Origin: Crambe crambe
Lineage: Eukaryota; Porifera; Demospongiae; Poecilosclerida; Crambeidae
Assembly (NCBI GenBank): GCA_963924555.1
Contig: OZ004585.1
Location: forward strand, 5,097,488 to 5,161,487
Reading direction: 5' to 3'
DNA: 64,000 bases
The position numbers were made by a program, and so were the translations under genes. Shown here one piece after another: positions 10,960 through 21,884 of this stretch; position 1 is the stretch's first letter; each line of letters begins with the position of its first letter. The notes beneath the pieces were generated by a model. It searched no databases. It saw only the letters and a list, made by a program, of their open reading frames with translations, and was not told where the DNA came from.

Positions 10960-11345
10960 AGCCGCTCTGAGCTACTGCCTGTGAAGTCTGGTGTCCCCCA
11001 GGGGAGTATCCTGGGGCCATTGTTATTCCTTGTATATGTGAATGACTTACCTGAAGTCGTAAGGCACGTGATCATTTATGTGTTTGCCAATGATGTCAAA
11101 TGTGCAGTGCCTACTAGAAGTCCCTTGGACAGTTTATACTTGCAAGAAGACTTGGAGGCTCTCTGTGACTGTGGAAACTCAAGTTTAAAGAGTCCAAATG
11201 TGTCCTACTGAGGTGGCTATAATATTGCCAATAATAATTCAACTCCCACTCCCAAAGTATATACTCTGAATGAAAAAGAAATTCAAGCTAGCAACTCTCA
11301 CAAACATCTGGGTATTGTGATATCAGATAATCTGTCTTTTAGGTG
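10960..11345 (+). pseudogene. Second LINE RT fragment with mutated active site
   Basis: Reads [25 protein letters not shown], then [12 protein letters not shown], and after a stop KHLGIVISDNLSF. These are the palm and thumb motifs of a non-LTR RT. The catalytic FADD is FAND here (codon AAT for GAT), so even this short piece is inactive. It is a different lineage from the 7.2-10.3 kb element. Confidence 0.8.
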
Positions 11346-11420
11346 TCAGTAGAAAAAAATTAATCTGTCTTCATCCTTTTTGTTTAGAAGAATACTAACA
11401 ATATTTCAAATGGAGGAGTG

Positions 11421-12093
11421 AATATGTGACCGGCTCTGGGAAAACCCTCCATCCGGTGAAAATTAAAATTTTTTTGTTATGGTAAGATTTATTATCTATG
11501 GCCCTTTGGCTCTTTATTGCGCAAATTTCAAAGCTATAGCTTTTATGACGCCTGAGGAATAGCTCTTAGAAAGATCGAGGTAGCGTCCATTAGCGTTGTT
11601 TTTTCGAGAAAAGCTGACTAAGCAACGTGAACATTATTTCCGGACATGCCCGTGGACTATTAAATTGACGGTGGGTGGGGTTTCGAACTGTAGTTAGTAA
11701 GAAGCTAGTTTCTTGCCTTTTGGCTCGAGAAAGGTCCAACCGAAGCTCCGAGAAGAGAAGCAAGGTACCGAAGGTAGCGCAGATAGCTTAGTAAGTTCAT
11801 ATTTCCTAGCGCATAAGCTGGAAAGCCTGCCTAAAGTTCAATGAATTTCAGCCTGACTAGAATCTCCGTGCACGAAGCTTCAATGGCTGACTAGTTAACT
11901 TTAGCGCTTCATTTGAAGCCTTTGTACTTGTAGTCTGAGCTCCAAACTTCATCTGTGCTTTGTTCAAGGATCATAGTTGTCATTTATGCTTAAAAAATTT
12001 TTAGCCAAATTTTGGCACTGCCAACTAAACGTGCTCATATCTGATAATTGATTTTTGCACCGGACGGAGGGTTTTCCCAGAGCCGGTCACATA
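11421..12093. mobile_element. 673-bp TIR DNA element
   Basis: About 40-bp terminal inverted repeats match with two differences. The left reads AATATGTGACCGGCTCTGGG and then AAAACCCTCC; the right end is its complement (12054-12093). No transposase seen. Its right end lies only 84 bp from a possible gene A microexon, so it interrupts the 3' part of that gene or its flank. The target duplication is not clear. Confidence 0.8.
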
Positions 12094-12176
12094 TTATAAT
12101 GTACGATGTAAGCTATTATCTTGGTGGTGGAGAAGGAGCATTATTAGATAAAATTCTTATAAGCTAAAATTCATAC

Positions 12177-12197
12177 CTGTTTCATGATATGTACCAT
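12177..12197 (-). other. Possible 21-nt microexon of gene A
   Basis: A TAG acceptor and a GTATGAAT donor bound 21 nt that would keep the phase-1 frame (reading roughly DGTYHET). It follows the two stalk exons of gene A, but genes B and C show no equivalent. Low confidence. Confidence 0.15.
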
Positions 12198-12301
12198 CTA
12201 ATTATTTTTTATACTATTGTGTACAATGGGTATTTAAGCGATTAATTTTTTTACTGCTGAATATGACATAACCCAATTATTTATGGTAAAAAAGTACATA
12301 C

Positions 12302-12361
12302 CTGGAGAATCTGCTTGATGAACAGCTGGTAAATCTGATGTTAATGGTTGAGTTAATGTTG
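12302..12361 (-). CDS. Displaced stalk exon of gene A (second)
   Basis: 60 nt, phase 1 to 1, acceptor TTCTTCAAG, donor GTATGTAC. Encodes TLTQPLTSDLPAVHQADSP after the shared split codon, a Pro/Ser/Thr stalk of the kind seen in genes B and C. Flanking intron sequence also matches those genes, so it belongs to the receptor family although the nearest Ig exon is 14 kb away. Confidence 0.65.
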
Positions 12362-12473
12362 CTTGAAGAAAATCATAAATCATGTAAATTCAATGAAAAA
12401 AAAAAGACACTCACCCCCCTTTTTATTGCTGAACATGACATAACCCAATTTATGGTAATACGTACATATGTAC

Positions 12474-12536
12474 CTGCTGGAGGATCTGGTAGATGAACAG
12501 CTGGTGAATCTGATGCTAATGGTTGAGTTGATGTTG
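12474..12536 (-). CDS. Displaced stalk exon of gene A (first)
   Basis: 63 nt, phase 1 to 1, acceptor TTTTTCAAG, donor GTACATATG. Encodes TSTQPLASDSPAVHLPDPPA, close to the TSTQPDLPAVHLPDSPA stalk exon of gene B. The introns around it (TATTGCTGAACATGACATAA) match those of B and C. Confidence 0.7.
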
Positions 12537-12570
12537 CTTGAAAAATCATAAATCAAAAATAATTATATGT

Positions 12571-12620
12571 GATAGTACTTGAGAAAAGGGTTAATTCTTA
12601 TGGAGCAAAAATAAAAAATG
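12571..12620. mobile_element. Left part of a MITE split by nested insertions
   Basis: Starts GATAGTACTTGAGAAAAGGG, the same end as the complete 234-bp element at 55267-55500. Its other end lies at 26233-26325. Everything between is therefore probably nested inside this one element, itself in a gene A intron. Confidence 0.6.
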
Positions 12621-12631
12621 GGAGATTTATG

Positions 12632-13600
12632 GTTTTTGGCTCAGCACCGAAGTGCCGAGGTGCAGTGCTGGAATGACTATGGAACGTATACGCGTAATAG
12701 TAGCACACCACGCACATTCAGCACACCCACGCAATACATTGCACCAGCGTGACACATGAGACCTATAGCCACCAGTATTACTTTAGTAGATCAGAACTCA
12801 TAGAAATCTCAGAAAATGGATTAAGACAGCAAAAGTAACAGACAGAAACAGCAGAGACGACAGTCTAGGCGAATTCGTGATGTGATCACAAGTAAACATT
12901 TCAACAAGCAGGCCACGATTAATAGCCAGGCACAAGGAAAGCCAAGAAAGCCAAGAGCACTGAGAGAACATCAACTACATGCCAGAAAGTAACACAGTAT
13001 AGCGAATAAGAATGCCAGGATTATTAGCGTGAATAGGCCACGATTAGCCAGACGTAGATGGCACTAGCACTGAGAGAACGACTACAAGTCAGAAAGTATA
13101 AAAGCAGAAGTGTCCACATATCATGTCAGATGATCAGCTAGACATCAGGAAAGGCAAAAACAATGAGATCAAAGACTACAGGCCTTGCATGGAAGTGAAC
13201 ATTTTGACTAAGTTCATAAGTAAAAGTCCCATTGTAGCTACTGATAGGTCCCAGACTGTATAGATTCCCAGCATTATAGCATAGCTAGCTAGGATGAGAA
13301 CCATTAAGGAGTGAGTAAAATTTAATGATTTCGTGATGCCTCCCTATCTGTGTCTTGGACATGCCAATTCAGGCAAGAGAGCAGTGAAGTAGAACTTCCT
13401 GAACTTGGCCATTTTATTCCCCACCATTTTTTGTCCCTGTAAATTTGTTCTATGTGAATGTCCTTGTTGGTCCTGAGTACGTAGCTACAAAGTCACATCA
13501 ATTTTTGTCTGTGCAATAGAGCTGGCATTGAACTTGAAAATAATAGTCGTGTCAACGTTTCAGCTTGTAAATATTTTTTCCTTGACCAAATAGAATGTGA
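12632..13600. repeat. Hairpin-ended element and unassigned DNA
   Basis: Begins GGCTCAGCACCGAAGTGCCG, a hairpin nearly the same as the GCCTCGGCAC/GTGCCGAGGC hairpin at 16128, and continues with AGTGCTGGA and AGTAGCACAC like that element. The interior (12800-13150) is rich in AAG/CCA-type motifs without ORFs. From 13150 to 13600 I see no gene or repeat I can name. Confidence 0.5.
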
Positions 13601-13639
13601 CGATGACTGTTTGATTTTGCAGGTGTGACATTACCATCT

Positions 13640-14520
13640 CCACAGTCACAGCTCCCACTACCTGAATATGAATGTACAGAAGTCAGGATTACACTTGGTG
13701 TGAATGCCAAAGCAATGACGAGGTCCATTCACGAATGCCTTTTCGGTGTCAGACTCTCTGCTCCTCATGCATATAGCACACCTGGCTGCACTCACTAGAC
13801 GCCTTCATTGTGAGACCTCTAGTTCCCTTGTAAGAGGGATTATTCTTCACCAGCTGTTCAAGTGCACCCCAATAGCACTTGCATGCATGGTTAGCACACT
13901 CTATCTTGTTGATGGCAAAACCCCATCCTGGTACATTATGGATGAGAGAGGGATGCACGGAGCTGTCACCATCCCCGATGAACTTGGCGTAACAAACTCC
14001 ATGGACTTTCTTGGCCTCTAGGAAACTCTCCAGAATGATGTCGATTTCCATCTCGGAAGATGACGCAGTCAAGTTCAAGTAACACGTGTGACGTGGAATT
14101 TTCCTGGCACAAGCATGACAGTACTTGCTTCGCACTCCAAGATATAACAGCTTTCCAGTCTCTTTGCCAATGATGATGGAAAGCTGTCATATCTTGGAGT
14201 GCGAAACAAGTATGGTCAATGTTTATGTGCTCTCTTGCTCCAACCCCCATCGACTATCACTGTGATAGCAGGAAAATCTTCATGGAAGGACTTCTTCTCT
14301 TTTGCCAGCTGTTTCTCTTCTCGTTCAGCCTGCAGAATCGACTCTTTCAGCTCCTGCTTCCATAGCTCCCCTATATCTTTCTCAGTTTCGATGAAGCTGG
14401 TCTTCATCATCACAGGTAACGCTCATGATTTCCTCTAACTGGCTATGTCCACCTCCAGTAGACATTTGTTCCCACACAGCAGCAAGGTTACACTCCCACC
14501 TGTCCAAAAAGAAAATATTA
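13640..14520 (-). pseudogene. Mutator-like transposase relic
   Basis: Minus-strand pieces in order: AAVWEQMSTGGGHSQLEEI (about 14500-14430), a Glu/Lys-rich helix, PAITVIVDGGWSKRAHKH (about 14270-14220), then after a scrambled joint SKYCHACARKIPRHTCYL, CYAKFIGDGDSSVHPSLI, HNVPGWGF, KIECANHACKCYWGAL and NNPSYKGTRGLT. DGDSS and the Cys-rich ECANHACKCY block are typical of the Mutator-like transposase domain spread through sponges and cnidarians. Frameshifts and stops show it is dead. Upstream frames to about 14900 may be its N-terminal remnant. Confidence 0.75.
14124..14210. repeat. 34-bp inverted repeat inside the transposase relic
   Basis: CTTGCTTCGCACTCCAAGAT... (14124-14157) is repeated as its complement at 14177-14210, two mismatches, 19-nt loop. 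The left arm is native transposase sequence (LGVRSKYC region); the right arm replaces the expected continuation after SKRAHKH. It looks like an inverted copy made by template switching. Confidence 0.8.
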
Positions 14521-14599
14521 CTCTCTTTCTTCATGTATATGAGTGCCTACCTGTGGTAACCTCTTGAAGCATTGAAGGAGCTGAATAGTAAACATGGAA

Positions 14600-14900
14600 A
14601 AATTACAACAATACACTGACAATTTGACCAAACACTCCACCACTTGTGCTGGCTCTATCACTTATGGCTTGGCATCTATCCTCACAACTCGCTGTACCAT
14701 TTGCCAGCATGCCATCAGATTTGAGATTGCCAAGAAAGTAAAGTGTTACTCTTTGTACCATGTCAGTGTCCATGTCTGTGTGCCGTTCAGTGTCCATGTC
14801 TGTGTGTCGTTCCTCTGTCTCAGTATGTTGTTTGTTTTTTCTATTTCCCTTTCTAGGGATCTTCTTCTTTGCATACACATGCTTTTTCTCTTTTCTTCTC
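14600..14900 (-). other. Possible N-terminal remnant of the Mutator-like ORF
   Basis: A minus-strand frame reads LGNLKSDGMLANGTASCEDR and then a repeat of DMDTERHT on the upstream side. Position and orientation fit the region before the transposase domain, but I cannot confirm homology. Confidence 0.3.
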
Positions 14901-14915
14901 ATAGGTCATTATGAA

Positions 14916-15615
14916 TACCGTATAGCGCTCTATTTTCGAGGCACTAATATTTCGAGGATAGCTATTTCGAAATTATTTCGCGGAATAATTTTCGAGGATC
15001 ATTAAAATTATAAACTCCGCCTACAAAATGAATATAGCGCGTGCACATAGAAGCATGCTGCCAGCGCTAGCTTTTAGTGTACGTGTAGAGTCGATGGTTC
15101 GTGGCTAACATGTTTATCAAAGTATACTCCCAGTGTTGGGGAAGAACTGCTGTGCAGAAAAGAACCAGGAAATAGTCATGACCTGTTTGCTGTGATACTA
15201 CAGGTAGCATCGTGGGCCATGTTCTCTGCTGCTCTTCTTGCAATTTCAGCCCTTTTTTTCTGAAGAAAACCTAGATTATGGCCCTCTGGTGCCAGGTAGA
15301 TCCCTGCTTTAGCGCGGTAGAAACTTTCGAATTCGCTGCTTCTATAGAAGAGGAGGGAACTGACAGTGTGCCACAAGGATCTGGTAGTAAATAAGCTAGT
15401 AGGCAATGCTTTGGTTTAACGTTCAGAGCTAAAATATTAAACGATGATTTGACAGCTGCACTATACTATACTGTACTATACAGTTTATACATTGCGCACG
15501 CGCGTACATAACACGTGGCAAGTAAAAATATTCGAGGGCACAATTTTCGTGTTTTGAGCAAAATCCGCGAAAACCTCGAAAATAAAGCGCCTCGAAAATA
15601 AAGCGCTATACGGTA
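14916..15615. mobile_element. 700-bp TIR element (TACCGTATAGCGC ends)
   Basis: The left end is TACCGTATAGCGCTCTATTT, then TCGAGG; the right end is CCTCGAAAATAAAGCGCTAT, then ACGGTA. Sub-terminal TTTCGAGG motifs repeat at both ends. If the flanking TA is a target duplication, it would be Tc1/mariner-like; the superfamily is a guess. Short ORFs inside have no recognisable domain. Confidence 0.75.
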
Positions 15616-15784
15616 TTAATTTTTCCCACCTGAATGAGTGGGCGATCTCGCACGCTTTGTGAGCATTTTAGCAGGCTTTGTGGTCTAGCTGTTAGTACTT
15701 AGTCGGTTCATTTTTAATGCGCCTCCATGAGAATAATATGGAAGCCGAGAAGGGCACTTTTTTCAAATTGAGAGTCGGTGAGTG

Positions 15785-15955
15785 GCGGCGCCAAGCGGCG
15801 ACAGTCCGCGACAGTCGGCGACAGTTTGGCGACAGTTCGGCGACAGTCGGCGACAGTCGGCGACAGGCGGCGACAGGCGGCGACAGTCTGCGACAGTTCG
15901 GCGATAGTCGGCGACAGGCGGCGACAGGCGGCGACAGTCGGCGACAGGCGGAGAG
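15785..15955. repeat. 10-bp minisatellite GGCGACAGTC/GGCGACAGGC
   Basis: About 17 head-to-tail units with T/G variation at position 9 and occasional one-base extensions (GTTCGGCGAC). Open frames on both strands are by-products. A few units of the complementary repeat end the right arm of the giant palindrome (19175-19210), so the array pre-dates the inversion. Confidence 0.9.
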
Positions 15956-16070
15956 TGGCAATGTTAGGAAGGTAAAGGGTCGGCAAAGACATTAGTTATT
16001 ACTATTTTGGCAACTTGATCATCAACTCACTTCTCTCATGCTCAAAAACTTACACTTTCATAACCCATTC

Positions 16071-16104
<34 letters not shown>

Positions 16105-17507
16105 GAGCTCTTTAGTAAACAGTTTTTGCCTCGGCACCAAAGTGCCGAGGCACAGTGCTGGATGTGTGCATGGTACGTACGTCCTATTAGTAGCACGCGC
16201 AAACGAATCCACATGACCTTGACCTTACAGTCACGTCACATGCATAGCTCAGCAGTTATTAAACGAGAGCTAGATACAAAGCTATGATCATCTGAAAAGG
16301 CAGCAAGAGGAGAGCCTACAAGAAAGTTAAATAGCAAGAACAGAAGCTACAAAGTCACTAGAGTAGTACGCAAGACAAGTTAACAATCGTGAGAAAGCAG
16401 AAAGAGAGCCAAGCAGCGAGGGCAAGTAAACGTACTGGGAGCAAGAAAACCCAACATGAAACAGGAAGAGTAGAGGGTATGAAGCTCAAGATTCTAAAAA
16501 AAGTAGCAAGAGAACCTACAAGAAAGCCTTAAATAGCAATCAAGAACAGAAGCTACAAAGTAACAAGTGGGTTAAAAGTCCTGAGAAAGAGCCAACAAAG
16601 CTAAGCAAACAAGCTATAGCTAGCCACTAACTATATCAGTATGCTACAGCATATATTGATGTGATAATTATAGAATAATGACATGTAAAATAAGATCTTC
16701 TTCAGTATAATTATATAGGTAGACACAGCACAAAAGAAATCAGTGAAAATCAAAATAATAATGCATTATAGCTAAGTCTACTACATGCCGAGGCATCAAG
16801 TCTTTTTAAAGACAAACTTGTTAAGTTATAGCTACATAGTTACTCCTATAGTGCTCATAGCTAGGGAGTTGGTAAGGTACTTATTCATGCAGACCCCACA
16901 GATAATGAATGAGTAGCTATATGATAAGTAGCTAGTGAAATATAATGTGCAATAGCACTAACACACGATATGCTCTGAATGTGATGTGGTTGTAGAGGAT
17001 ATGATAACCCCGAGATCCAACTACTGGCATTCCTTCCGAGACCTAGCTGCTTTACCACTCCTTACTCTTTATGGCATCCCTCCCCCTTGTTTCGTTATTT
17101 ATTGTAAATAAACCATTATTTTTCTTGGCTTTTCATTTTGTCACTTTGTTCATCACTTTAATTGGTTTGTTCTCTGCGCACTCGCCCCAGAATTTTCCTA
17201 GCCACTATAGTGTTGCCATAGTATATATAGTTGTTAGAACGAAGGTTCCCCTTGTCAGCTATGTCTTTGACTGGTATAAGTGCCTTTGTTGCTAGGTGTA
17301 CTGGACACGAACCACGTGCATGCATGCATGCAATATCAATATCAAGATCAATATCAATCTAAAGCCCAAAGGGCATATGCCAATTAAAACAGGGATCAGG
17401 TGACTGCATGAGGGAGGCTATTCAGATCTAGTCTCGGCCCAGCCCCCACCTGGAAAGGAGAGGGGTCTGGTGACTATGGGCATAAATCTTGGTTTTGCTG
17501 ACTCAGC
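15925..17507. repeat. Giant palindrome, left arm
   Basis: Pairs with 17730-19212. Matching blocks include the minisatellite edge, GGTAAAGGGTCGGCAAAGAC, the TAA microsatellite, AAAGAGCTCTTTAGTAAACA, CATGCATGCATGCAATATC and GGTTTTGCTGACTCAGC. The small open frame at 17071-17295 has its mirror in the other arm and is not considered a gene. One insertion (16128-16825) is found only in this arm. Confidence 0.9.
16128..16825. mobile_element. Hairpin-ended insertion in left palindrome arm
   Basis: Absent from the right arm, where CAGTTTTT runs straight into AAGTTATAGC. It starts with the hairpin GCCTCGGCAC-CAAA-GTGCCGAGGC and AGTGCTGGATG and is related to 12632 onward. Interior rich in AGAAAG/CAAG words; no ORF. 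Confidence 0.75.
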
Positions 17508-17729
17508 AGTATTAAAATTGAGTAAACCAATCAGAATAGCACTAACTGTCACATGATTCAATTTAGTGGGATCGATCTTGCCAGTGCCATGGATCGAAGC
17601 TTACTAGCCCTAGCCCTAGCCCTAGCCCTTACCCTGCTTGTCACTAGCACTGCAACTAGTCCCTAGATCTACACAAATTGGCCTAGTCCTCTCAAGCTTG
17701 CAGGTGTGGGGCGGGGCTCTGCGCATGTA
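17508..17729. other. Spacer of the giant palindrome
   Basis: 222 bp between the arms. Contains AAACCAATCAGAATAGC and a short CCCTAG run (17604-17632, about four units). No gene. Confidence 0.7.
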
Positions 17730-18993
17730 GCTGAGTCAGCAAAACCAAGATTTATGCCCATAGTCACCAGATCCCTCTCCTTTCCGGGTGGGGGCATGGG
17801 CCGAGACTAGATCTGAATAGCCTCCCTCATGCAGTCACCTGATCCCTGTTTTAATTGGCATATGCCCTTTGGGCTTTAGATTGATATTGATCTTGATATT
17901 GATATTGCATGCATGCATGCACGTGGTTCATGTCTAGTACACCTAGCAACAAAGGCACTTATACCAGTCAAAGACATAGCTGACAAGGGGAACCTTCGTT
18001 AAAACAACTATATACACTATGGCAACACTATAGTGGCTAGGAAAATTCTGGGGCGAGCGCGCAGAGAACAAACCAATTAAAGTGATGAACAAAGTGACAA
18101 AATGAAAAGCCAAGGAAAATAATGATTTATTTACAATAAATAATGATGAAATACAAAACAAGGGGGAGGGATGCCATAAAGAGTAAGGAGTGGTAAAGCA
18201 GCTAGGTCTCGGAAGGAGTGGATCTCGGGGTTATCATATCCTCTACAACCACATCACATTCAGAGCATATGCTATTGCACATTATATTTCACTAGCTAGC
18301 TACTTATCATATAGCTACTCATTCATTATCTGTGGGGTCTGCATGAATAAGTACCGTACCAACTCCCTAGCTATGAGCACTATAGGAGTAGCTAACTATG
18401 TAGCTATAACTTAAAAACTGTTTACTAAGAGCTCTTTATTATTCAGGGGCGCCGGAACCGGCCCGGCAGACCCGGCAGCTGCCGGACCAATATTGAAAAA
18501 AAAAATCTTATAGCTAGTGTTGTAAACCTGAGCTAAGTCGCAGTGTCGCAGCTTGGATCCAGTTCTACAGTACAGCGCTTCAGAGCGATCTCTAATTAAC
18601 GCACACCAATTCGCTGCCACGCCCATAATGATTGAAAATAGGGCTGAAAAGAAAAGGAAAAAAAGGACAGTGGATTTAGCTAGCTAGCTAACTAAAAAAT
18701 AAAAGCTTAGCTAAGCAGGCAAAATCATGCTTCTTAGGCCATAGCTACAGTGGAATAAGTTACAAAGTATATACCATTGGACAGGCACAATTGAACCATT
18801 TTTATGACTCTATAAACATTTTTACAAGAATAAAGCAGGACTTTAATGTAGAGTGGGGATGAGCACCGAATGATTAATCAGCATTGCAAAAAAAATTATT
18901 TTCAGGCTTCAAATGATATGGCTTGCAATAAAATCTCTAGCTAACTCATGCATGGTTTTTGCCTGACCAATCAAAATTTGCTTCCTCCACCTC

Positions 18994-19053
<60 letters not shown>

Positions 19054-19212
19054 AATGGGCTATGAAAGTGCAAGTTTTTGAGCATGAGAGAAGTGAGTTG
19101 ATGATCAAGTTGCCAAAATAGTAATAACTAATGTCTTTGCCGACCCTTTACCTTCCTAACATGCACTGCCACTCTCCGCCTGTCGCCGACTGTCGCCGAA
19201 CTGTCGCCGACT
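17730..19212. repeat. Giant palindrome, right arm
   Basis: Inverted partner of 15925-17507. It carries its own insertion (18446-18994) and a longer (TTA)n run (18996-19050). Identity to the left arm is high but not complete: small gaps such as ATGATGAAATAC at about 18140 and point differences are visible. Confidence 0.9.
18446..18994. mobile_element. Insertion in right palindrome arm
   Basis: Begins GGGGCGCCGGAACCGGCCCG and GGCAGCTGCCGG and ends at the (TTA)n run; the left arm lacks it. GC-rich end, AT-rich body, no ORF with recognisable features. Confidence 0.55.
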
Positions 19213-20033
19213 TGTGACCAATCAAATTCCAGTTGGTCCTCACAGAACCCTAGCCCTTAGCCTACCTAGCAAGCTCTGACACACTTTGGTTCAGTATAAG
19301 AATGCTCTAATTATAATGATATTCAAAAAAATAAATGAGGTAAATTCCTGAGGTTTTCCTGTTTGAAACCCAATGTAACAAGTGAAATGCTAAAGTCTAT
19401 AAAAGAGATGCTTAGGCAAGTCGGGGTAATTTCTGACTGGAGCAGATAGAAACATGCTGTAAAGTGCAGATGAAAGTTAAATCTTTTCTCTAACTAGCAG
19501 TGAAGATAGAACCAAGAATAACAGCACTCGAATACTGGAGGGTTGGGGTAATTCCATGGCCACACAAAGCATAAAGCTGCTCAGCCTTATAACCTTCTTT
19601 TTCAAAACTTCATCTCTAGTGCCACCTTCAGAGGGCTAGATCAATTGCTCATCATGATTCTGCTGACAATTTCCAGTGAGTTTTAGGAAGTTCAAAAATT
19701 AGGGGGTATTATTCAGAGCTAGCTACAAGAAGCTTGATCTTCAAGAGTTGTTGCAAAGATAGAGCAAGAGGAGTAGTTGATGTGTATCAAGTTTGAGCTT
19801 GAAACTCCAAGTGACCTCAGGTATTCAGAATTACCCTGACTTACCTTACTGCTAGGGACTGAGGCTGGAAGGTCATAGTCCTAGTGGATCTTCCACTAGG
19901 CTCCTATGTACCTTCAGCACAGTTCCTTAAGTGTGCACTAAACTTTAGTGCACATAAAAGTGTGCTTTATGAGATTTAAAACACACTTTTCAGAGGATCT
20001 GATTGGTCTCACAAGTCATGTGACCAGCACTAA
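19211..20033. repeat. Second inverted repeat, left arm
   Basis: TTGTGACCAATCAAATTCCA, ACACACTTTGGTTCAGTA, GGAAAACCTCAGG (as its complement) and GGTCATAGTCCTAGTGGATC all recur inverted at 21299-21720. About 430 bp (19412-19850) is present only here. It abuts the giant palindrome without a gap. Confidence 0.85.
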
Positions 20034-21298
20034 CAGCCAATCTGCACAGAAATAGGCTTTTCCAATTATAGGAAGGCAGGGGCCCACAGAACTATAATGT
20101 CTTCAAGCCACCCTCAAGAAAGAGAAAGTCTACAAGGATTTGGCAAGAAAGCTGAGCTGGAGTAATTAATGTGGGCACAATTTGCCGACTATATATATAG
20201 ATTTCATGCCGACCTGTAATTCTCCACGGTCACTTATCAGGAGAACCAGTAACATCTAAGATCTATAAGTATGTAGCAATTATTGCAGCGAGCGAGCTGA
20301 CTCTCAGGTCATGACTCATTGAAATTGTAAATATCAGAGAGTACGGTAGCGCTCTCTATGTAGGGATGACCTATGACCCTCCATAGGACTAATACAAAAT
20401 GAAGTTGGAGTTGTAGCTGCTTTGACTGCTTACCCTGTCTTTTATGCACATTATTATCATGCAGGAGAATTTTGGAGGCTGAAAGACTCAACACAAAAGA
20501 ATGATAAAAGCGCATTTTTCATGATTTCTTATTCTTCAGGTTCTTAATCATCATAATCATATTCTTCATAATGGCACGATCTGGAGAAAAATTGGGCCGC
20601 GCTTGGGCCATGTTCCATATATGAATCTGTTCCATTTTACTCGGACCAGGTCCACATCCCATCGGTTTAGCCTCTAGTTCACTCAGAAGAAAGCTGCTGT
20701 CTCAGTACAGTAAACTATTATGAAGAAGCCATTAAACAACGTGCATGCATAAACAACAAAGTTGCCATGACTCTACTCTAGCTAGCTAGTCCGTCATTTC
20801 TTCCGAGGTCAGAACAATAATAAACTCTAAGTAAGGCTATTAGCTATAGCTGTACTAAGGAGAGCGTTTAAACTTTGAATGGTAAGTTACGCTCGAGTGC
20901 CCGCGAGGTGTGCATTATTTAGAAACGAAAGCTAGCAGGTTGATTGAGCAGTTTGATTGTGATCCAACGTTGGAACACAAGAGCTATGAATGTCATGAAG
21001 CAAGGATAATTGAACTCCAGCTTGCCTCTCTTCCACTACCACTCATATTAGCCTCCCAGGCCTGAGACTACACTCTTATAAAAAAGAAGCTATAGATGTA
21101 CAGCCCTAGCCACCTGGCATAACAAGTAGCTATAGACCACTTGCCTTTTTGGGTGTGTCCAAAATGGAGTAAAACAGAGATCTTTGAAAATGAAATCTAT
21201 GGGCTCAATATAAAGGCCTCTGGTGGGTAGTTATAAAGCTATAATTCCATTTGTACTGTGTAGGGCAGTTTAGCTTCATTAGCTTCTAAAATTAATTA
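20034..21298. other. Interior of the second inverted repeat
   Basis: Holds a GTAGGGATGAC element piece (20332-20515) and then about 750 bp (20520-21280) with no recognised gene. AGACCACTTGCCTTTTTGGG at about 21135 recurs inverted at about 21900. Confidence 0.5.
20332..20515 (-). mobile_element. Terminal-hairpin GTAGGGATGAC element fragment
   Basis: ATCAGAGAGTACGGTAGCGC hairpin, then TATGTAGGGATGACCTATG. The continuation ATCATGCAGGAGAATTTTGG matches intron DNA of genes B (33244) and C (41727), so a relative of this element was in the receptor gene before it duplicated. Confidence 0.6.
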
Positions 21299-21720
21299 GT
21301 GCTGGTCACATGACTTGTGACCAATCAGATTCTCTGAAAAGTGTGCTTTAAATCTCATAAAGCACACTTTCATGTGCACTACATATTTAGTGCACACTTG
21401 AGAAACTGTGCTGAAGGTACATAGGAGCCTAGTGGAAGATCCACTAGGACTATGACCTTCCAGCCTCAGTCCCTAGTGCTTACAGTAAGTATATGTCTTA
21501 ATGTTTTCTTTTATAGACTTTAGCATTTCACTTTTTACATTGGGTTTCAAACAGGAAAACCTCAGGAATTTACCTCATTTATTTTTTTGAATATCATTAA
21601 ATTAGAGCATTCTTACTGAACCAAAGTGTGTCAGAGCTTGCTAGGTACCAGGGCTATCTAGGGCTAGGCTAGGGCTAGGGTTCTGTAAGGACCAACTGGA
21701 ATTTGATTGGTCACAAGTCA
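21299..21720. repeat. Second inverted repeat, right arm
   Basis: Complement of 19211-20033 minus the 430-bp block. Contains a nested short palindrome around AAAGTGTGCTTT...AAAGCACACTTT and a TAGGGCTAGG run near 21655. Confidence 0.85.
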
Positions 21721-21884
21721 TGTGACCAGCACTAAAATGTTTAGATCACTCTTTTCTAGCTCCATGTGTTTTAATGCATGGTGCACTCGAATGATGCTAT
21801 AATGCTCGTGCAGGTGCATTAAAACACTTAGAGCTAGAAAAGAGTGAACTAAATATTACTTATTATCAGTGAAAATTAAGGCAT

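Noticed and set aside
15692..15995. Overlapping frames on both strands rich in RRQ or PTVA repeats
   Set aside because: Direct result of the 10-bp minisatellite; no start context, domain or neighbour support.
17604..17632. CCCTAG run as telomere-like repeat
   Set aside because: Only about four units and not the metazoan CCCTAA; sits in a palindrome spacer.
17071..18161. 74- and 72-residue frames as genes
   Set aside because: They are the same sequence in the two arms of the giant palindrome and have no domain.
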